A program made the translations under genes and the position numbers. A stretch of 64,000 bases of DNA, from positions 5,950,493 to 6,014,492 of the forward strand of contig OZ007515.1 in assembly GCA_963931865.1 (NCBI GenBank), written 5' to 3'. Numbering within the stretch: the stretch's first letter is position 1; each line of letters starts with the position of its first letter. This document shows, piece after piece, positions 20,385-32,149 of this stretch. Source of the stretch: Axinella damicornis (Eukaryota > Porifera > Demospongiae > Axinellida > Axinellidae). The notes below the pieces were generated by a model. That model saw nothing but the letters and a program-made list of their open reading frames with translations, did not search any database and was not told the DNA's origin.

Positions 20385-20934
20385 TTAACCCTTTAAGCCC
20401 CATTGACATCTATAGACGTCATTTAGACCCTATGCACTTGTAGGGCTTCTCGTCAGTCCAAAAAGAGACCAAAAAGGCTTCAGAGGGCCTAGGGACGAAC
20501 TCAAAAATTTGGTCAGATTTCGGCGCGCCTCCCCCACTAAACGTACAAGCGGGGGGGGGGGGGGGGGGTATCGAAAGGAAGGGCGGCAGCCCCCCCACCA
20601 CATATGTCGTGGGCGTTTTTTGATTTTAATGAGATTCAACCTGCAAATTGGTGGTGTAAGGTGTGCCATCAGTCAGATCTGGCCCAAGTTTAGGGAAATG
20701 CTGGGCGAAAATCTGGCTGACATCCACCTTTGACCTCCGATTACTGGGCTTGTGGGGGGTCATGAATATCATTAACGGTATTGCCAGAGGGGTCTCTCCA
20801 TGTGTGCGGGCCCCACCAAGTTTGGCCGCTGAGGAGCGAATGCTGCGGGAGAGGAGTACCTACGAAAGTGGTGTGCGCTGAATGCATGAAAATGTGTTGT
20901 CTTGGTGGGAAGAATTCGGTGGTTAAAGGGTTAA
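20385..20934. mobile_element. piggyBac-type MITE (TTAA ends)
   Basis: TTAA followed by CCCTTTAAGCCCC at the left (20385) and GGTTAAAGGG followed by TTAA at the right (20931-20934) give the TTAA target duplication and CCC-starting inverted ends of piggyBac elements. The left subterminal GACATCTATAGACGTC palindrome is also typical. Length is 550 bases with no transposase. An 18-bp G run is at 20551-20568. Confidence 0.75.
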
Positions 20935-21526
20935 AAATGGACTTAGCCAGTCATTGCTATTCACAGCTTACCACAGAGCTAGTTGTTTATACAGTGCTGA
21001 ATAGGTGGGCGGATACTACATGCCTAATTAGTCTCAGTAGTATCTTGTTCAGTGGTGGTCTAATGTCCCCAATACTGTATACACTACAGTATATCATTGT
21101 GCACTATAGCTATATACCCATTCTACCATGTGCGCCCCACCCTGTCCAATTAGTAATACTACTTAGTGCGATTGCTTCTGTGTACACTTGATTAGCCATG
21201 ATGTGTTCCGTAATGGTATACTACACATACTGAAGACTGACATACCCGGATAATGGTTACCATACCAAACAGCAGTATTGAACTTCACATACCGCCCAAC
21301 TCTAGTTGAAGCTCACAAGAGCGAGGATGCAGTGAGATTGAAAACATTTTCTCAGTAGCTATCCTAAAGAACAGCAACAATGATGGTCATGAGCCATGAG
21401 ACATTTCCCAAGTCCGCTGGTACAACCTAATACACACAACATCCTCAGCCTCTACCTGCTAGGACACTTTTGTCCCTTCTTGCTTCCCTAAGACCAGAGG
21501 GATGCACATTATAACCCCCCCTCCAC

Positions 21527-21713
<187 letters not shown>

Positions 21714-22187
21714 CTATGGACATTCTTTCACATGTAGCTCAAGTCAATTTCGCTTGGGTTTAAAAATTCTGTGATTCCATGTTGCATACAGAACCAATTC
21801 AAATGTCTATGTACATGCTGTTCGTACGCAACACGGAGCCATGGAATTACTCAACACAAGCGTAACTCACTGACCAGTCGCTTCAGCTTACCAGCATACT
21901 AACAGCATTCTCTTGCTGTTTATTCAGGGGGCGGGGCTGCACTGGCTGCTGTTCATGGTGTTGGAGACTGTACTGGGCTGCTGGCATGGCTGTCTGCTGC
22001 TCGTGGGCAATCTAAGCTGTGTTCAGTGGCTCAATCACAGTCACTGTGGTGCTCGGCTCTGAAAAAAAAAAAGATAGATCTTACGGAAATACGTATTACA
22101 TGTGTAAGCGACCACTGTCCCCAGACCATTTCTGCTGTCCTGAACCTGTACCCCACAACATATAGGTAAGGTAAAAGCTGTAATAGT

Positions 22188-22562
22188 TAGCCTCATTCCC
22201 AGGCCTCGGTCCGCCCAGCTTTTCATCACTTGCAGTATGTAAAAGCAGGGAGGGCCCTGTACATTTCCTCACGCGAGCATGATGTAATCCACAAATGGCA
22301 AAGTTGATGAAGATTCTATATTTCGTGTGTTGTTCAACCATCTACAGGTTCAATGTTTGGTGTGTATGACAGTCACCTCCCGCTATAGCTAGATATGCGT
22401 GGTATAGTACCTGGTGCCTTCGCTGTTCTTGCTGTACACCCAATGTTCATTTTAGGTCTTTCTACAACCTTTCTACCCTTGACATCACTCACATGAGGAA
22501 ATGCACCAGCTTAACCGTACTTGCAAGTGACGAAAAGCTGGGCAGGGCCTGGGAACAAAGTA
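22188..22562. mobile_element. MULE-like MITE with diverged 9-bp target duplication
   Basis: Ends TAGCCTCATTCCCAGGCC and GGCCTGGGAACAAAGTA are inverted. Inner arms carry CAGCTTTTCATCACTTGCAGT / ACTTGCAAGTGACGAAAAGC. Flanks TGTAATAGT (left) and AATAATAGT (right) match at 7 of 9 positions, as expected for an old 9-bp duplication. Confidence 0.7.
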
Positions 22563-22961
22563 AATAATAGTTGTGACCACTTACTTTTGGCTGCATCCAT
22601 CAGCACACCCTCCCATCAGTCGGCCGGCTTCCCTTTTTGGTCAGCTCCAGTGTTTTTGGTCGGACAGGGAGTCAATAGCACTTCACTGACCACCCATGAA
22701 AACGGCTGGCAGGACGGATTCGACCTTACTGCTACCAGTTGCAGCTGCTGCTGCAGTTGTTTCTCCATAAGTGGCACAAAGGGCGACAGTGTGTGCAGCT
22801 CATTCGCGACCATTGCCAGTGTTTCTTTTAGAAAATCGTTCGAGGGGGGGCGGAATCGTAGTGCGGCGAGGTAAGGGAGGGAGGCATGAATAGCTTTGCA
22901 TACACAATACTTCTTGGGTATCATTCAAGGGGGGGCAGTAAAGATTCAAGGGGGGGGCGAA

Positions 22962-23004
<43 letters not shown>

Positions 23005-24290
23005 CCCTGACAATTTGCAATTGTTAACACTCACAGTCTCACACACGTCGTCTGGCACCCCACACACCCCTAAATACTGTCCTGAATGGATGACGCATGT
23101 TTCATCACAGTATCCATGGTCAAGACCTAACGTGTAACCATTCTGTGACACATGTACTGCACGCAAGCAGCAATGGCAGTCAAGCACTACCATTTACAAG
23201 TGGGAACTACGTACGTATACAAAAAACCCACAAAAGTTGTACATGGATACTTACTTTCCGAGTAACTTCTCAAAGTGATACTTGGCCTGATGGACCGTCA
23301 ACTCCACCACCTCCTGATGTGTGTACTGTAGTGAAAAATGTGCTTGCTAACAACATGTATAACTAGAGCGGATTTCACTTCCATTCAAACATTTGCATAT
23401 TCTGCGATGCACTTTAAGTGGAAAGAACTTCCTGTGGGTGGAGTTTCACAGAAATGACACAGCCCGGAATATGGTGGAGTCCGGAAGCTATGCGGGTACT
23501 TTGCGTAAGTAGCAGAACACAGTTTCCATGAAAATCCATAGAATCCGCAATGCTCAACAGAAGTGCAATCCGCTGGTATAGCAAGATATAGTAATTAGTT
23601 CACAAGTGGCAACTGCACTCCTGGAAGTAGTACAACTAACTAACTCGAAGAAAAAGAACAACAGGTGTGGTATGAACCTGGGTGAAACCTTGTAGCAAAA
23701 GCACGACAGAGGAAGAGGACCATACCAGTCTGTAATTCAAAAACTGGCAGTGCTTGTACAAATGTCCGGAACAATAACTATAGTAGAAGTACTCAATTTG
23801 ATTGGTCAAAACACACGTGGCATACATACGTAACTTTGTTTTTTTTTGTTCAAACGCAATTTTTACCTCTGTACATAGCTTTAGGTGGCTAGCCACGCTA
23901 CTCGCGATTTATCCGGTTCAAACAGAGCGAAATGGACAGAAGAAGCTACCTACAAGACAGCTGGTGAGAAATTACACCTTTTCCTGTAATACTGCATTCT
24001 GTGCACGTGGATAGCGACAGCAGGTAATTATCAGGGGGAGGGGGTGGGAGGGAATTGGCCCCCCATCTTGAAAATTGCCCAAGAAGTGTATTACATATGC
24101 AAGGCAACTCCCCCCCCCCCCCCCAACTCCCAGGCAGTATCCTGTAGTCCAAGGTTGTGCTGACTCATTGCTGTAACGGTAACATATTCACAGAAATCGT
24201 ACTTTCATCACTATAAATTCCATAAGTGTAAGGTAAATAACCTCATGCTAAAACTCTTGGCAATTACATGTAGTTATACAACGACCACAA
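22563..24290. other. Repeat-rich stretch with poly-C tracts; one open frame
   Basis: Contains a 32-bp C run (22964-22995) and a 16-bp C run (24109-24124). A minus-strand frame at 22616-22924 (YLAALRFRPPSNDFLKE...) is open for about 100 codons and could be an exon of an unknown or transposon protein, but no domain is recognised. Confidence 0.35.
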
Positions 24291-24353
24291 GTAGGTTTAG
24301 TGCATATACACCACGAGGGCGAAGCCCGAGTGGTGTATATGCACTAAACCTAC
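24291..24353. repeat. 63-bp palindrome with GAGGGCGAAGCCCGAG tip
   Basis: GTAGGTTTAGTGCATATACA and its reverse complement close on CCACGAGGGCGAAGCCCGAG. Only two mismatches are seen in about 30-bp arms. Confidence 0.85.
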
Positions 24354-25440
24354 GAGTGGGAGGTGTATGACCGGTTTGTACCATGGAAAAACCGGTTTGT
24401 GGGAGGTGCACGCGTACTAATACGGCTTCCATGCGTGCGCGTGCAGGAATCAGAAAGAGAGAGGCTATTCATGAAGCACTGTCCGCAGAGGATGAGACCA
24501 GGAGAGCGAAACGGGAGAACTACCGAGAGGCTAAAAACCACCAAGAGAACGCGAGTCGCTGAGAGCGACGGCTGCCAGGAGAGTGGCGAGAGCGCGACAC
24601 CGATGCTGAGAGGGCGTGAGCTGCCAAAAGTGCAAGGGTCTCCAGGAGTGAAGGTTGGCCAGACAGGGCGGCGAGTCTTGCTGAGGAGCGAAAGCCGCCT
24701 GGGGACAGCAGAGTTGCCACGACGGCAAGAGGACACAAAGAAGGCGTGTGTCGCCGTTCGTCGCTGGTGGATCGAAACTTCTACATGACCCCCATGTTAC
24801 CGTTCGTCGCTGGTGGATCAAAGCCCATGTTACCGTATTAAATACGAGGATGCTTGAGCGACGCTGCACAGAGTGGAGAGCAGGGATCGATTAATGTGAC
24901 AGTGCATGGAGAGCCCTGGAAGGGAAGGAAGACTGCACCCGCTACAGCGAAACGAGTTTTGCTGCAGGAGAAGGGGGTGGAGTACGTGTGAGGGACTGGA
25001 ACTGAATGTTTTCCAAAGTATGGCGGGAGCCCCTGGTGCAGGGTGACTTCTTTTGTGTATTGTGCATTCCTGTCCTTACCTTTGTTGTTGTTCTGTGTAT
25101 AAGTAGCACTGTTTTGTAAGTAGTAGATTAGTAGATTCTGAGTTGGTTCAGTTATTCATTCTTCTGTACTCATGGATTTGAAACTGGCTAAACTGGTTCA
25201 GTTGGTTTCTGGGTGGTATATGGAGCCAATTATAGTACCTGACAGGCTTCATGGTGGTGTATGGGGCTAATCATGGTGTATGAAGCTAATCGTGGTGTAT
25301 GGGATGCTGAGTCAGCCATACACCCTTCAACCACAAAAGTGTACCTAGTCTTCTGGGGAATACACTGTGTGTGGTACCTTTGATCTGTATGGCTTCCATG
25401 GTACAAACATACATACACTGGAACGTACATATTATACATA
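24354..25440. other. Arg/Glu-rich degenerate coding-like stretch and repeats
   Basis: 24430-24790 has frames rich in Arg, Glu and Ala (for example EAIHEALSAEDETRRAKREN) broken by stops and shifts. Such tracts occur in N-terminal regions of some transposon proteins, but no family can be named. GGTGTATG-GGCTAATC phrases near 25250-25310 are short direct repeats. Confidence 0.3.
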
Positions 25441-25992
25441 CCGTACTCTCGCGAAAGTCCGCCCATGGGCGCTGCATCTTACTTTCTCACCAAACAGGGG
25501 GGTGGGCGCTCTTTCGAGCGTTTCCGCATTCAACCTTGAAAGATCGCCCACCTTTGTTTACGTACACAAGTAGCGCAATAGCAGCGATCGAGCAGCAAGC
25601 GCATTGAAGCGCGCGTGAGTCAAAGCCCTCCCAGCACATCTACATCGCTGGAGTCACTAGCAACATCACCGCTCACCACGTCGTCTTCGCTGCCGCCAAG
25701 CGCTGGCTGAGGTCCAGCGTGGAGGCCGCGGGGCCGTCGTCAGCACAGGCAAGCCAGGCAACACACATGGACACCATAGATACGGATACACAGACTAATA
25801 GAGACTTGCTGCAAGGAGGTTCTTACTTCAGATACGCTGGAATATCTCACTAATGCGCTCTATCGCCTGTTACAGTGTACACGAGGCACGTGGGCGCTCA
25901 TTCGAGTAAACTTTGACCCTATATAAAAAATTGAGCCAAAAGTGGGGGGTGGGCGCTCTTTGCGGAGTGGGCGGACTTTCGCGAGAGTACGG
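25441..25992 (+). mobile_element. TA-flanked MITE (CCGTACTCTCGCG ends), copy 1, with a conserved ORF
   Basis: Ends CCGTACTCTCGCGAAAGTCC and GGACTTTCGCGAGAGTACGG are perfect inverted repeats, each flanked by TA, fitting a TA target duplication (Tc1/mariner-like or another TA-targeting group). Inside, a frame of about 79 codons (25614-25853: RESKPSQHIYIAGVTSNITA, FAAAKRWLRSSVEAAG, DLLQGG) is preserved in both copies. Copy 1 carries an in-frame 9-base insertion. The peptide is not a transposase I know and could be a captured exon. Confidence 0.7.
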
Positions 25993-26733
25993 TACATATC
26001 CATACACACATTCAAAACGATAGATGACAACTGGATCGCCCAGCGACCATATGCATACAGAGCCAGGGTAGGGGGCAGGGAAATTCGGTTGAAATGGAGA
26101 ATGAAACACTCTTTGCAGACAGGAGCCATGTCACGAGACTAGTCTACAACTAACTGGTTGTAGCGAAGCACTTCTTCTGAAGTAGCATCTTCCCTCCTCG
26201 TCTTCGTACACTGGATGCAGCTGGAGCACAGCAGGGTCGATGGTAGGATCCGAACAGAAGGGAAGTATCTCAACCTCTACGACACACTCGGTCAGTGTAC
26301 CCTGTGCACACACACATAAATGCAAATGTACATGTACACAAGAGCCATGATAATTGTACTATTACCAAGGTAATAGGTATAATAAGGTCACCCTAAGTCT
26401 TGGTTAATTTTTCCACTGGTGATCTAGACACTCACGCAATATGCTGCCATATTACCCTACAAATAAAGGGCAGCAACTATCCAAGTGCAGTGCCTGATTA
26501 GGCATACCATATGTCCATCCTCACCTTGTTGAAGCGAGCCATAGCATTCTTATCACACCAGCAGTATTTCGGAGTGCGCAAGAGGTGGCCCTTACAATGA
26601 AGGTACTGGTCCTGCTCTTCCTCATCTGTGTCCGAGCAGTAGGCACTACAGCAGAATGGAGGAGATCAAGAGCTAGTGGAGTATACGCGGTAGGGGAAAT
26701 ATTGCTCAGTGCAATGTAATAATGCTAAATTTG
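25993..26733. other. Stretch without a supportable gene
   Basis: Short frames only. A possible small exon on the minus strand near 26170-26300 (EVEILPFCSDPTIDPAVLQL) is noted without a domain match. Confidence 0.3.
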
Positions 26734-26925
26734 GAGTGAGAGAAGAACCCACAGAAAATTCTGGGACCAGCTGGGATTCGAACTCATGACCTTTCGAATA
26801 CTAGTCAGACGCTCTTACCACTGAGCCACAGGCAGGGCCAATGGCAGAGGAGCGGAAGCAAGTCTGTATACAGTAGCACAGGCTAGAGGACCGAACCGAT
26901 TACCCGGCCAGCCGTCATTCTCTCC
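26734..26925 (-). mobile_element. tRNA-derived SINE, copy 1
   Basis: On the minus strand GTGGCTCAGTGGTAAGAGCG (A box) and GAGTTCGAATCC (B box; plus-strand 26774-26785) have the spacing of a tRNA-type RNA polymerase III promoter. A constant CCAGCTGGTCCCAGAATTTT tail follows. A head region (GACTTGCTTCCGCTCCTCTG) is shared with the copies at 26950 and 35430. It is not a working tRNA gene because the acceptor stem does not close. Confidence 0.7.
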
Positions 26926-26939
26926 CTCACAGTTTGTTA

Positions 26940-27095
26940 CATGTATACTGCCTAGGCTGAGTCACTTGCGACTTGCTTCTGCTCAGCTCCTCTGCCATGG
27001 GCCCAGTGACTCAGTGGCAGGAGTGTCTGACTGTTATTCATATTCAGGACTTGGGTTCAAATCCCAGCTAGGCCCAGAATTTCCTGTGTCTTTCA
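26940..27095 (+). mobile_element. tRNA-derived SINE, copy 2 (head-to-head with copy 1)
   Basis: Shares the CTTGCTTCTGCTCAGCTCCT head, a diverged A box (GTGACTCAGTGGCAGGAGTG), a B box (GGGTTCAAATCCC) and an AGCTAGGCCCAGAATTTCCT tail. It is oriented opposite to copy 1, with the heads nearly touching. Confidence 0.65.
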
Positions 27096-27154
27096 CCAAA
27101 GCTTACATCAACATCTGCCTATATACATACAATGTAGAACGGTGAATCAATTCA

Positions 27155-27557
27155 TAGCCTCGTTCCCAGTCCCATGTCCAGCTTTTCGTCGCTTGCGCTG
27201 CAGTACAATAAAGCAGGGAGGGCCTGGTACGTTTCCTCACGTGAGCATGACGTAATTGACAAAATTTAATGGCCAAATTTTCAGAACGAGGACGCTACGT
27301 TTTGCATGTTATTCAACCATCTACACATTCAACGCTCGGTGAGTATGACAGTCGTCTCGCACTAGCTAGATACGTGTGGCATGTTACATGTACCTGGTAC
27401 CTTTGCTTTTCTTGGTGTTCTGAGACCCACGAACGGACACATTCATTTAGGTCTTTCTACCGTCTTTCTACCCTCACGTAAGGAAATGTACCAGGCCCTA
27501 ACCGCTTTACCATACTGCAAGCGATGAAAAGCTGGGCATGGGACTGGAACAAGGCTA
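27155..27557. mobile_element. MULE-like MITE, third close relative
   Basis: TAGCCTCGTTCCCAGTCCC and GGGACTGGAACAAGGCTA are inverted. The interior shares CACGTGAGCATGACGTAAT, ATTCAACCATCTACACATTC and ACTAGCTAGATACGTG with the copies at 13530 and 22188. No target duplication survives. Confidence 0.7.
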
Positions 27558-28440
27558 CAAATAACACAGGAAATGTGCACTAAGATTCTGAATACACCAT
27601 CATGATAGGCGTCAAACACTGACACTCTCACATAAGGCGCTGAAGCTGACCTTGGTGGTGAAGCCACGAGCGCTTCTGTCTTGTCATTAACTCGCTTTGA
27701 CCATCGTTGGCAGTACATGCATGTGAACCATGTACATGTGAGGCAAGCTGTAAGCTGACTACGTACGTACTTGGGAACTAGATGAGATATAAACCTTGCA
27801 ATTTTTCACGAGATATAAACGTTGAGATATTAATTAACCTTACTAGAAATACTGCTAAAAGTACGGTATAATGATCCCCATATCCCTACCTATCATCCAC
27901 TCCAGGCAGTTGCAGTGGTACATCCTCATTACGATTGCCACTCATCACGGGGACAAATGTGACCTACATGTTGTACATTTACATTGCGCATTCAAGGGAG
28001 AACATTTCAATGGGCATATCATGTACTGTCACATTCCTTGGAGTATGGTAACTGACCTTGTATCTTGACTTTGGCACAGGGGGGCTGTATCTATTCATCA
28101 GATCAGTGAGTGACACACGTACATGGTCCATCTGCAGACAAGAAACAGATCAGAAACAGAGAATACAATCACCTTTTGTCTTTAGTATTAAATGTACTAT
28201 CCGTCCACTGATACAGCACAAGGCGAAGCCGAGTGCTGTATCATGGCAACGAGACCTCGCCCCAAGTGCTATAAACACACAACACACGACTGTGACACCA
28301 GGGGAGCTTCTCGGAAGTAGGACAGAAGAACAAAATTGTTCGTGCTTACATGTATGCTCAGCTTGGGTCACTAAGATGCCCAGTTCGTATTTTGGACTAA
28401 TATTTGAGAAAGCTACGCAGTAACACATCTGCTTTCTACA
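27558..28440. other. Stretch without a supportable gene
   Basis: Contains another short AAGGCGAAGCCGAG hairpin (about 28210-28245). Frames at 28058-28473 on both strands are unassigned. Confidence 0.35.
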
Positions 28441-28444
28441 TGCA

Positions 28445-28860
28445 GCCAATGCCTCAACTCCCATCGAAACCATGGTACAAAGGTACCCTAGTAGGAGTCA
28501 ACCCACTAAAAGGTATGGTGGTCAAGATATCGGGTTTAGCTGGGCTGACAGGTGCATATACACCAACCACAGTCTGAGAGCAACATCTGCATCCCTTATG
28601 TTTGCTGCAAGAGTACCTGAAAAGATTGTCGCCGGATTCACTGGTTACAAGAGCGTTGAAGCACTTCGCCAGTACGAAAGGACAACTGCTCCACAACTAC
28701 GAGCTGCTGGGCTTGCAATCACAACTGCTGAATCGTTTGCAGAAAGTGTAGCTACCGACTCCAAACCGAATGCCACAGTGGCTGAGCAACAGCAGCTCGC
28801 TTTAGAGAAGGTTGCAAAGCAACTATACCTTCTATTTCTGGGACTCATACTAACTGCACA
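28445..28860 (+). pseudogene. C-terminal half of a Crypton/DUF3504-type tyrosine recombinase, frameshifted
   Basis: One frame reads PWYKGTLVGVNPLKGMVVKI and SGLAGLTG. After a one- or two-base shift near 28550 the homology continues as YTNHSLRATSASLMFAARV, then IVAGFTGYKSVEALRQYERT. This is the HxLR box and the final Tyr region of eukaryotic tyrosine recombinases. The usual TGH before the nucleophile reads TGY, so one catalytic His is replaced. The LRQYER tyrosine fits the nucleophile. With the frameshift and the missing N-terminus this is a relic. The ATG at 28472 belongs to the downstream frame only by chance. Confidence 0.65.
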
Positions 28861-29068
28861 TTCAACTTCAACTTTAGGCCCTGTATATAGGATAGGCCTA
28901 TGCTATATAGTGCTGAGAAGTGTAATGACATGTTTGCTTCCTGTTCACAATAATTATTGTCTGTTCAATATTATTCATACAGCACCTGTAGAACTGCATG
29001 TAATATAACATAGGGGCGGAACCTTTATCAGCCCACACAAGTCACAATAAAGTGACCAGGAGGTACAC

Positions 29069-30123
29069 TAGTCTCGTGCCCAGACCCTCTCAGAAGGAAG
29101 AAGGGTCTGGTGAATATAGTACAAGTTCACACTATGGGCTAGCACACCTGAGGTTTCACAAATGAACAGAACAGACGGTGTGTGTGCGTGCGTCATTACG
29201 GCCATGAATAATATTATCAGTTTTAGCAATGACATTCAGCAATGGCTACTGCATGCTATCTGCCGATGCGAAGTATTCGACAGTGAAAACTATTCGACAG
29301 TGAAAACTGGGGACAAGAACCTCTGAATGCGCTACCGCTGCTTTTGACGGCCTGTGTCAAGAGCTTGCACAACCCAGAAAGCTTCAACTTCAGGTATCAG
29401 TAGCTATGCAGGGGGTATTGTTTCCAGGACCTGGAAACGCTACGCAAGGCACAAACAACGGTGGATCTCGTGCTTTATAGTTTACATTTACATGTGAGTG
29501 ACGTCCGCTTCAGCGACCAGCACCGCTAGGAGAAGTGCGTGTGACTCTCCCCTAGCGTCCAGCACGCCTAGATCTCCGACGTCTCCCCACGCGATCAAGT
29601 ACAACGAAGGGCCCCCTCTAGGTGCAAGCTAATGCTGGCCCTAGACCCAAGGGGCCGTTCTTCGCATTTGACCCAGTAAAGTGCCTGAAAGGACTGCCAA
29701 ACGAACGGGAAGCAGATTCCATGGACGGCGAAGGATGCTTCAAAAATCTTCTATGGGCGATGGGTGAGTGGCAAAAGGTTAGTACATCTTCTCTGAGTAG
29801 CCATGATCGTGCTTGGTCGACATGGGAGCCTTCAGCAGACGCTTTCGCGGGATTATACAATGATTGTAGTATGCTTCAAGCCCAAGAAATTTGACTTTGT
29901 TCACCAGACCGTCTCTCCCTTTGGGGGGTGTGGTCTGGGCATGAGACTATTGTACTTGCTTGCTGATTCACTCGTCTGCGTGGGAATTTGTGGGTGTGAG
30001 TAGCGCGTGACACGTATTGACCAATCAGATTCGTACCGCCGAAATTCCGCGGTGCTCAAAAATTTTGTACTATATTCACCAGACCCTCCTTCAGTGCGTA
30101 TTGAGGGTCTGGGAACGAGACTA
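29069..30123. mobile_element. 1,055-bp MULE-like MITE with perfect 9-bp target duplication
   Basis: Ends TAGTCTCGTGCCCAGACCC and GGGTCTGGGAACGAGACTA are inverted. Subterminal GGTGAATATAGTACAA mirrors TTGTACTATATTCACC. The flanking 9-mer GAGGTACAC is present on both sides (29060-29068 and 30124-30132), the hallmark of Mutator-like transposition. No transposase is evident. A nested third end-like sequence (CACCAGACCGTCTC...GGTCTGGGCATGAGACT) lies at 29903-29946. Confidence 0.8.
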
Positions 30124-30132
30124 GAGGTACAC

Positions 30133-32149
30133 CTGATCCTCCATCTACGTGTACTGTATGCACCCCTTACCTGGTACTCAGTCATGGCTAATCCCTTCAC
30201 TGATCCATCATCCAGCACACCCAGGTAGGCTGTACCTCCTTGCCCAGTGTTCAAAAAACCATTTAGAGCTCTGAAACAAATACAGAGAGATTTCTGTTCA
30301 CCATAAAGAATTCAATGGCAGTACAGCGGTGCGTAGTTACCTTCCATCTACAACACACGGCCAGCCAGCACACAATATGCAGTAGCCTCGTTCCCAGGCT
30401 GTTCGCACCTCCAATCTTTGATCACTTGCAATACAGAGGGGGAAGGCCTAGCTGGGAGATCTAGTCATGTGCAGTAGATAGGTAGACAGATGATAGACAC
30501 AAATGAGGTGGTGACTAACAAAGGATATTGAGTCTTGCTTGTCCAAGGGCTGGAAGCCAAGAGCTTTCACAAGGCAGCATCAACACTGTTCATTGTTTAG
30601 AACATTGTGGACGGCCAGACGTGAAACGCGAATTATTATGATGGGGCACTACCCCATGTGTGTCTACTCTCTGTCTACCAGACATCACCGCACATGACAA
30701 TGCAGGCCTTCCCGCTCCATATTTGCATACTGCGAGCAATCAAAGACTGGAGGTGGGAGTGGCCTGGAAACGAGGCAACACACAATAGACTTCACCAGCA
30801 TTATGAAACTGAGGAGACAAAGCTGTCATCAAGGAAGTCAACAGAAAACATGTGAGATCATGCTTCTGGGGCCTAGCTCCTCAATTAGACTGGCTGCCTT
30901 GAGACTGATTCGGGTGGGAAATACATATATTCCACAGCTACATGTACATGTACCTAACACTTATTTAACCAATCTCAGCTACCATAATATTATGCATATT
31001 GCACACACTTGGAGCTCATCATCAGGGCACCAATGCCGAGCTACAATTTCTGCCTACAACTGTAGCAGCCATTCAGGTCGATGCATCAGGTGTTTGCATG
31101 GAAGTACAAGTGTTACATAAAGTGCATCGAAAATCACAAACTCTGACCAACCAGGTGAGAGAAAAAACAACTATGCAAGTGTGCCCCCCTCACATATATA
31201 CACACACACATTCGAAATTTCCTTCAGAAGAAACAGACCGACAACCATGGTCAAACTAATTTTTGATTGCTCAGAGTAACTTGCACCAGTCTGAGAAGCC
31301 ATGAAATGTAACCTTTAAATGGCACTGATCAAAGACAGCTGCACACAGACAGCAAACATGACCAAAGCTATGATGGGGTGTCTCCATCTCTGTCCAAAGT
31401 TGCTTCCTTGCCTGTCATTTTTCCCCCTACATGACGTCATCAGAATGTTGACACCAGTGATCGTGCCAACACTTCTGCTTGTAACCACGCCCATTTAGGC
31501 ACACAGTCTATACAACTGTCTTGACCAGCACCATCTTGAGTCCAGTCCACCAGTTCTATCCAGTGAAGGACAACCATTTTCTTGGGTGGTGGCTAGTCTC
31601 GTTCCCAATCGAGACTCAGGGTCAGGCAATACGTATGCCAATGCCAGGTCCAAGAGGAATGCCTGCAGGCTATACAACCCATGCCAATTAGGTTCCAGTA
31701 ATCAGTTACGTCACATATAATCGTTGATGTGCAAACTAGGTACACGTACATGGTGACCATCACGGCATCAGTTGACAAGGCTGTTGAAGTTTCCAAAGGG
31801 AGAATAAGGTATGAAACTCTGATATGAAAGCAGAGAGGGGCAGTAGAAGCTTTAATTTCTGCTTACCAGCCAGCTACTGCACGGCAAAAGCTTTCGTAAT
31901 TCGACGGTGGTTTGTACTGCGCAGCTCTCTGCTCGTGGGCTAGTGCCTCACTCAAGCATAGAAACAGCTTTGAGCTGTGCACATCTCCAATTACCACCAC
32001 GAGTGCAAACATTCATACGTGATTGTGTAAATGATTGAGAATTCCTCTTGCAAGCTTGAACACAGCATTGCCATAGTGTTGCCAGACCCTTTCTCAGTTT
32101 TTCCGAGGGGGGTGTGGGAACGAGACAAAGTGCCCTAATATCCCCCTAG
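30133..32149. other. Repeat-rich stretch with one candidate exon
   Basis: Holds a diverged family MITE at 30383-30776 (CCTCGTTCCCAGGC / GCCTGGAAACGAGG) and another pair of ends at 31594 and about 32125. A frame ending at an ACCAG|GTGAGA donor near 31153 (QFLPTTVAAIQVDASG, VQVLHKVHRKSQTLTNQ) looks exon-like, but I cannot name it. Confidence 0.35.

Noticed and set aside
22921..23193. Poly-proline and poly-glycine proteins
   Set aside because: Produced by homopolymer C/G tracts here and at 20509, 34389, 36312 and 45484.
24363..24869. Overlapping frames of 110 to 140 codons on both strands
   Set aside because: Arg/Ser-rich GC-skewed sequence gives open frames on both strands; the best-looking frame is broken by stops.
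26761..26830. A tRNA gene on the minus strand
   Set aside because: A and B boxes are present, but the acceptor stem does not pair and related copies share non-tRNA head and tail sequence, so it is a SINE.
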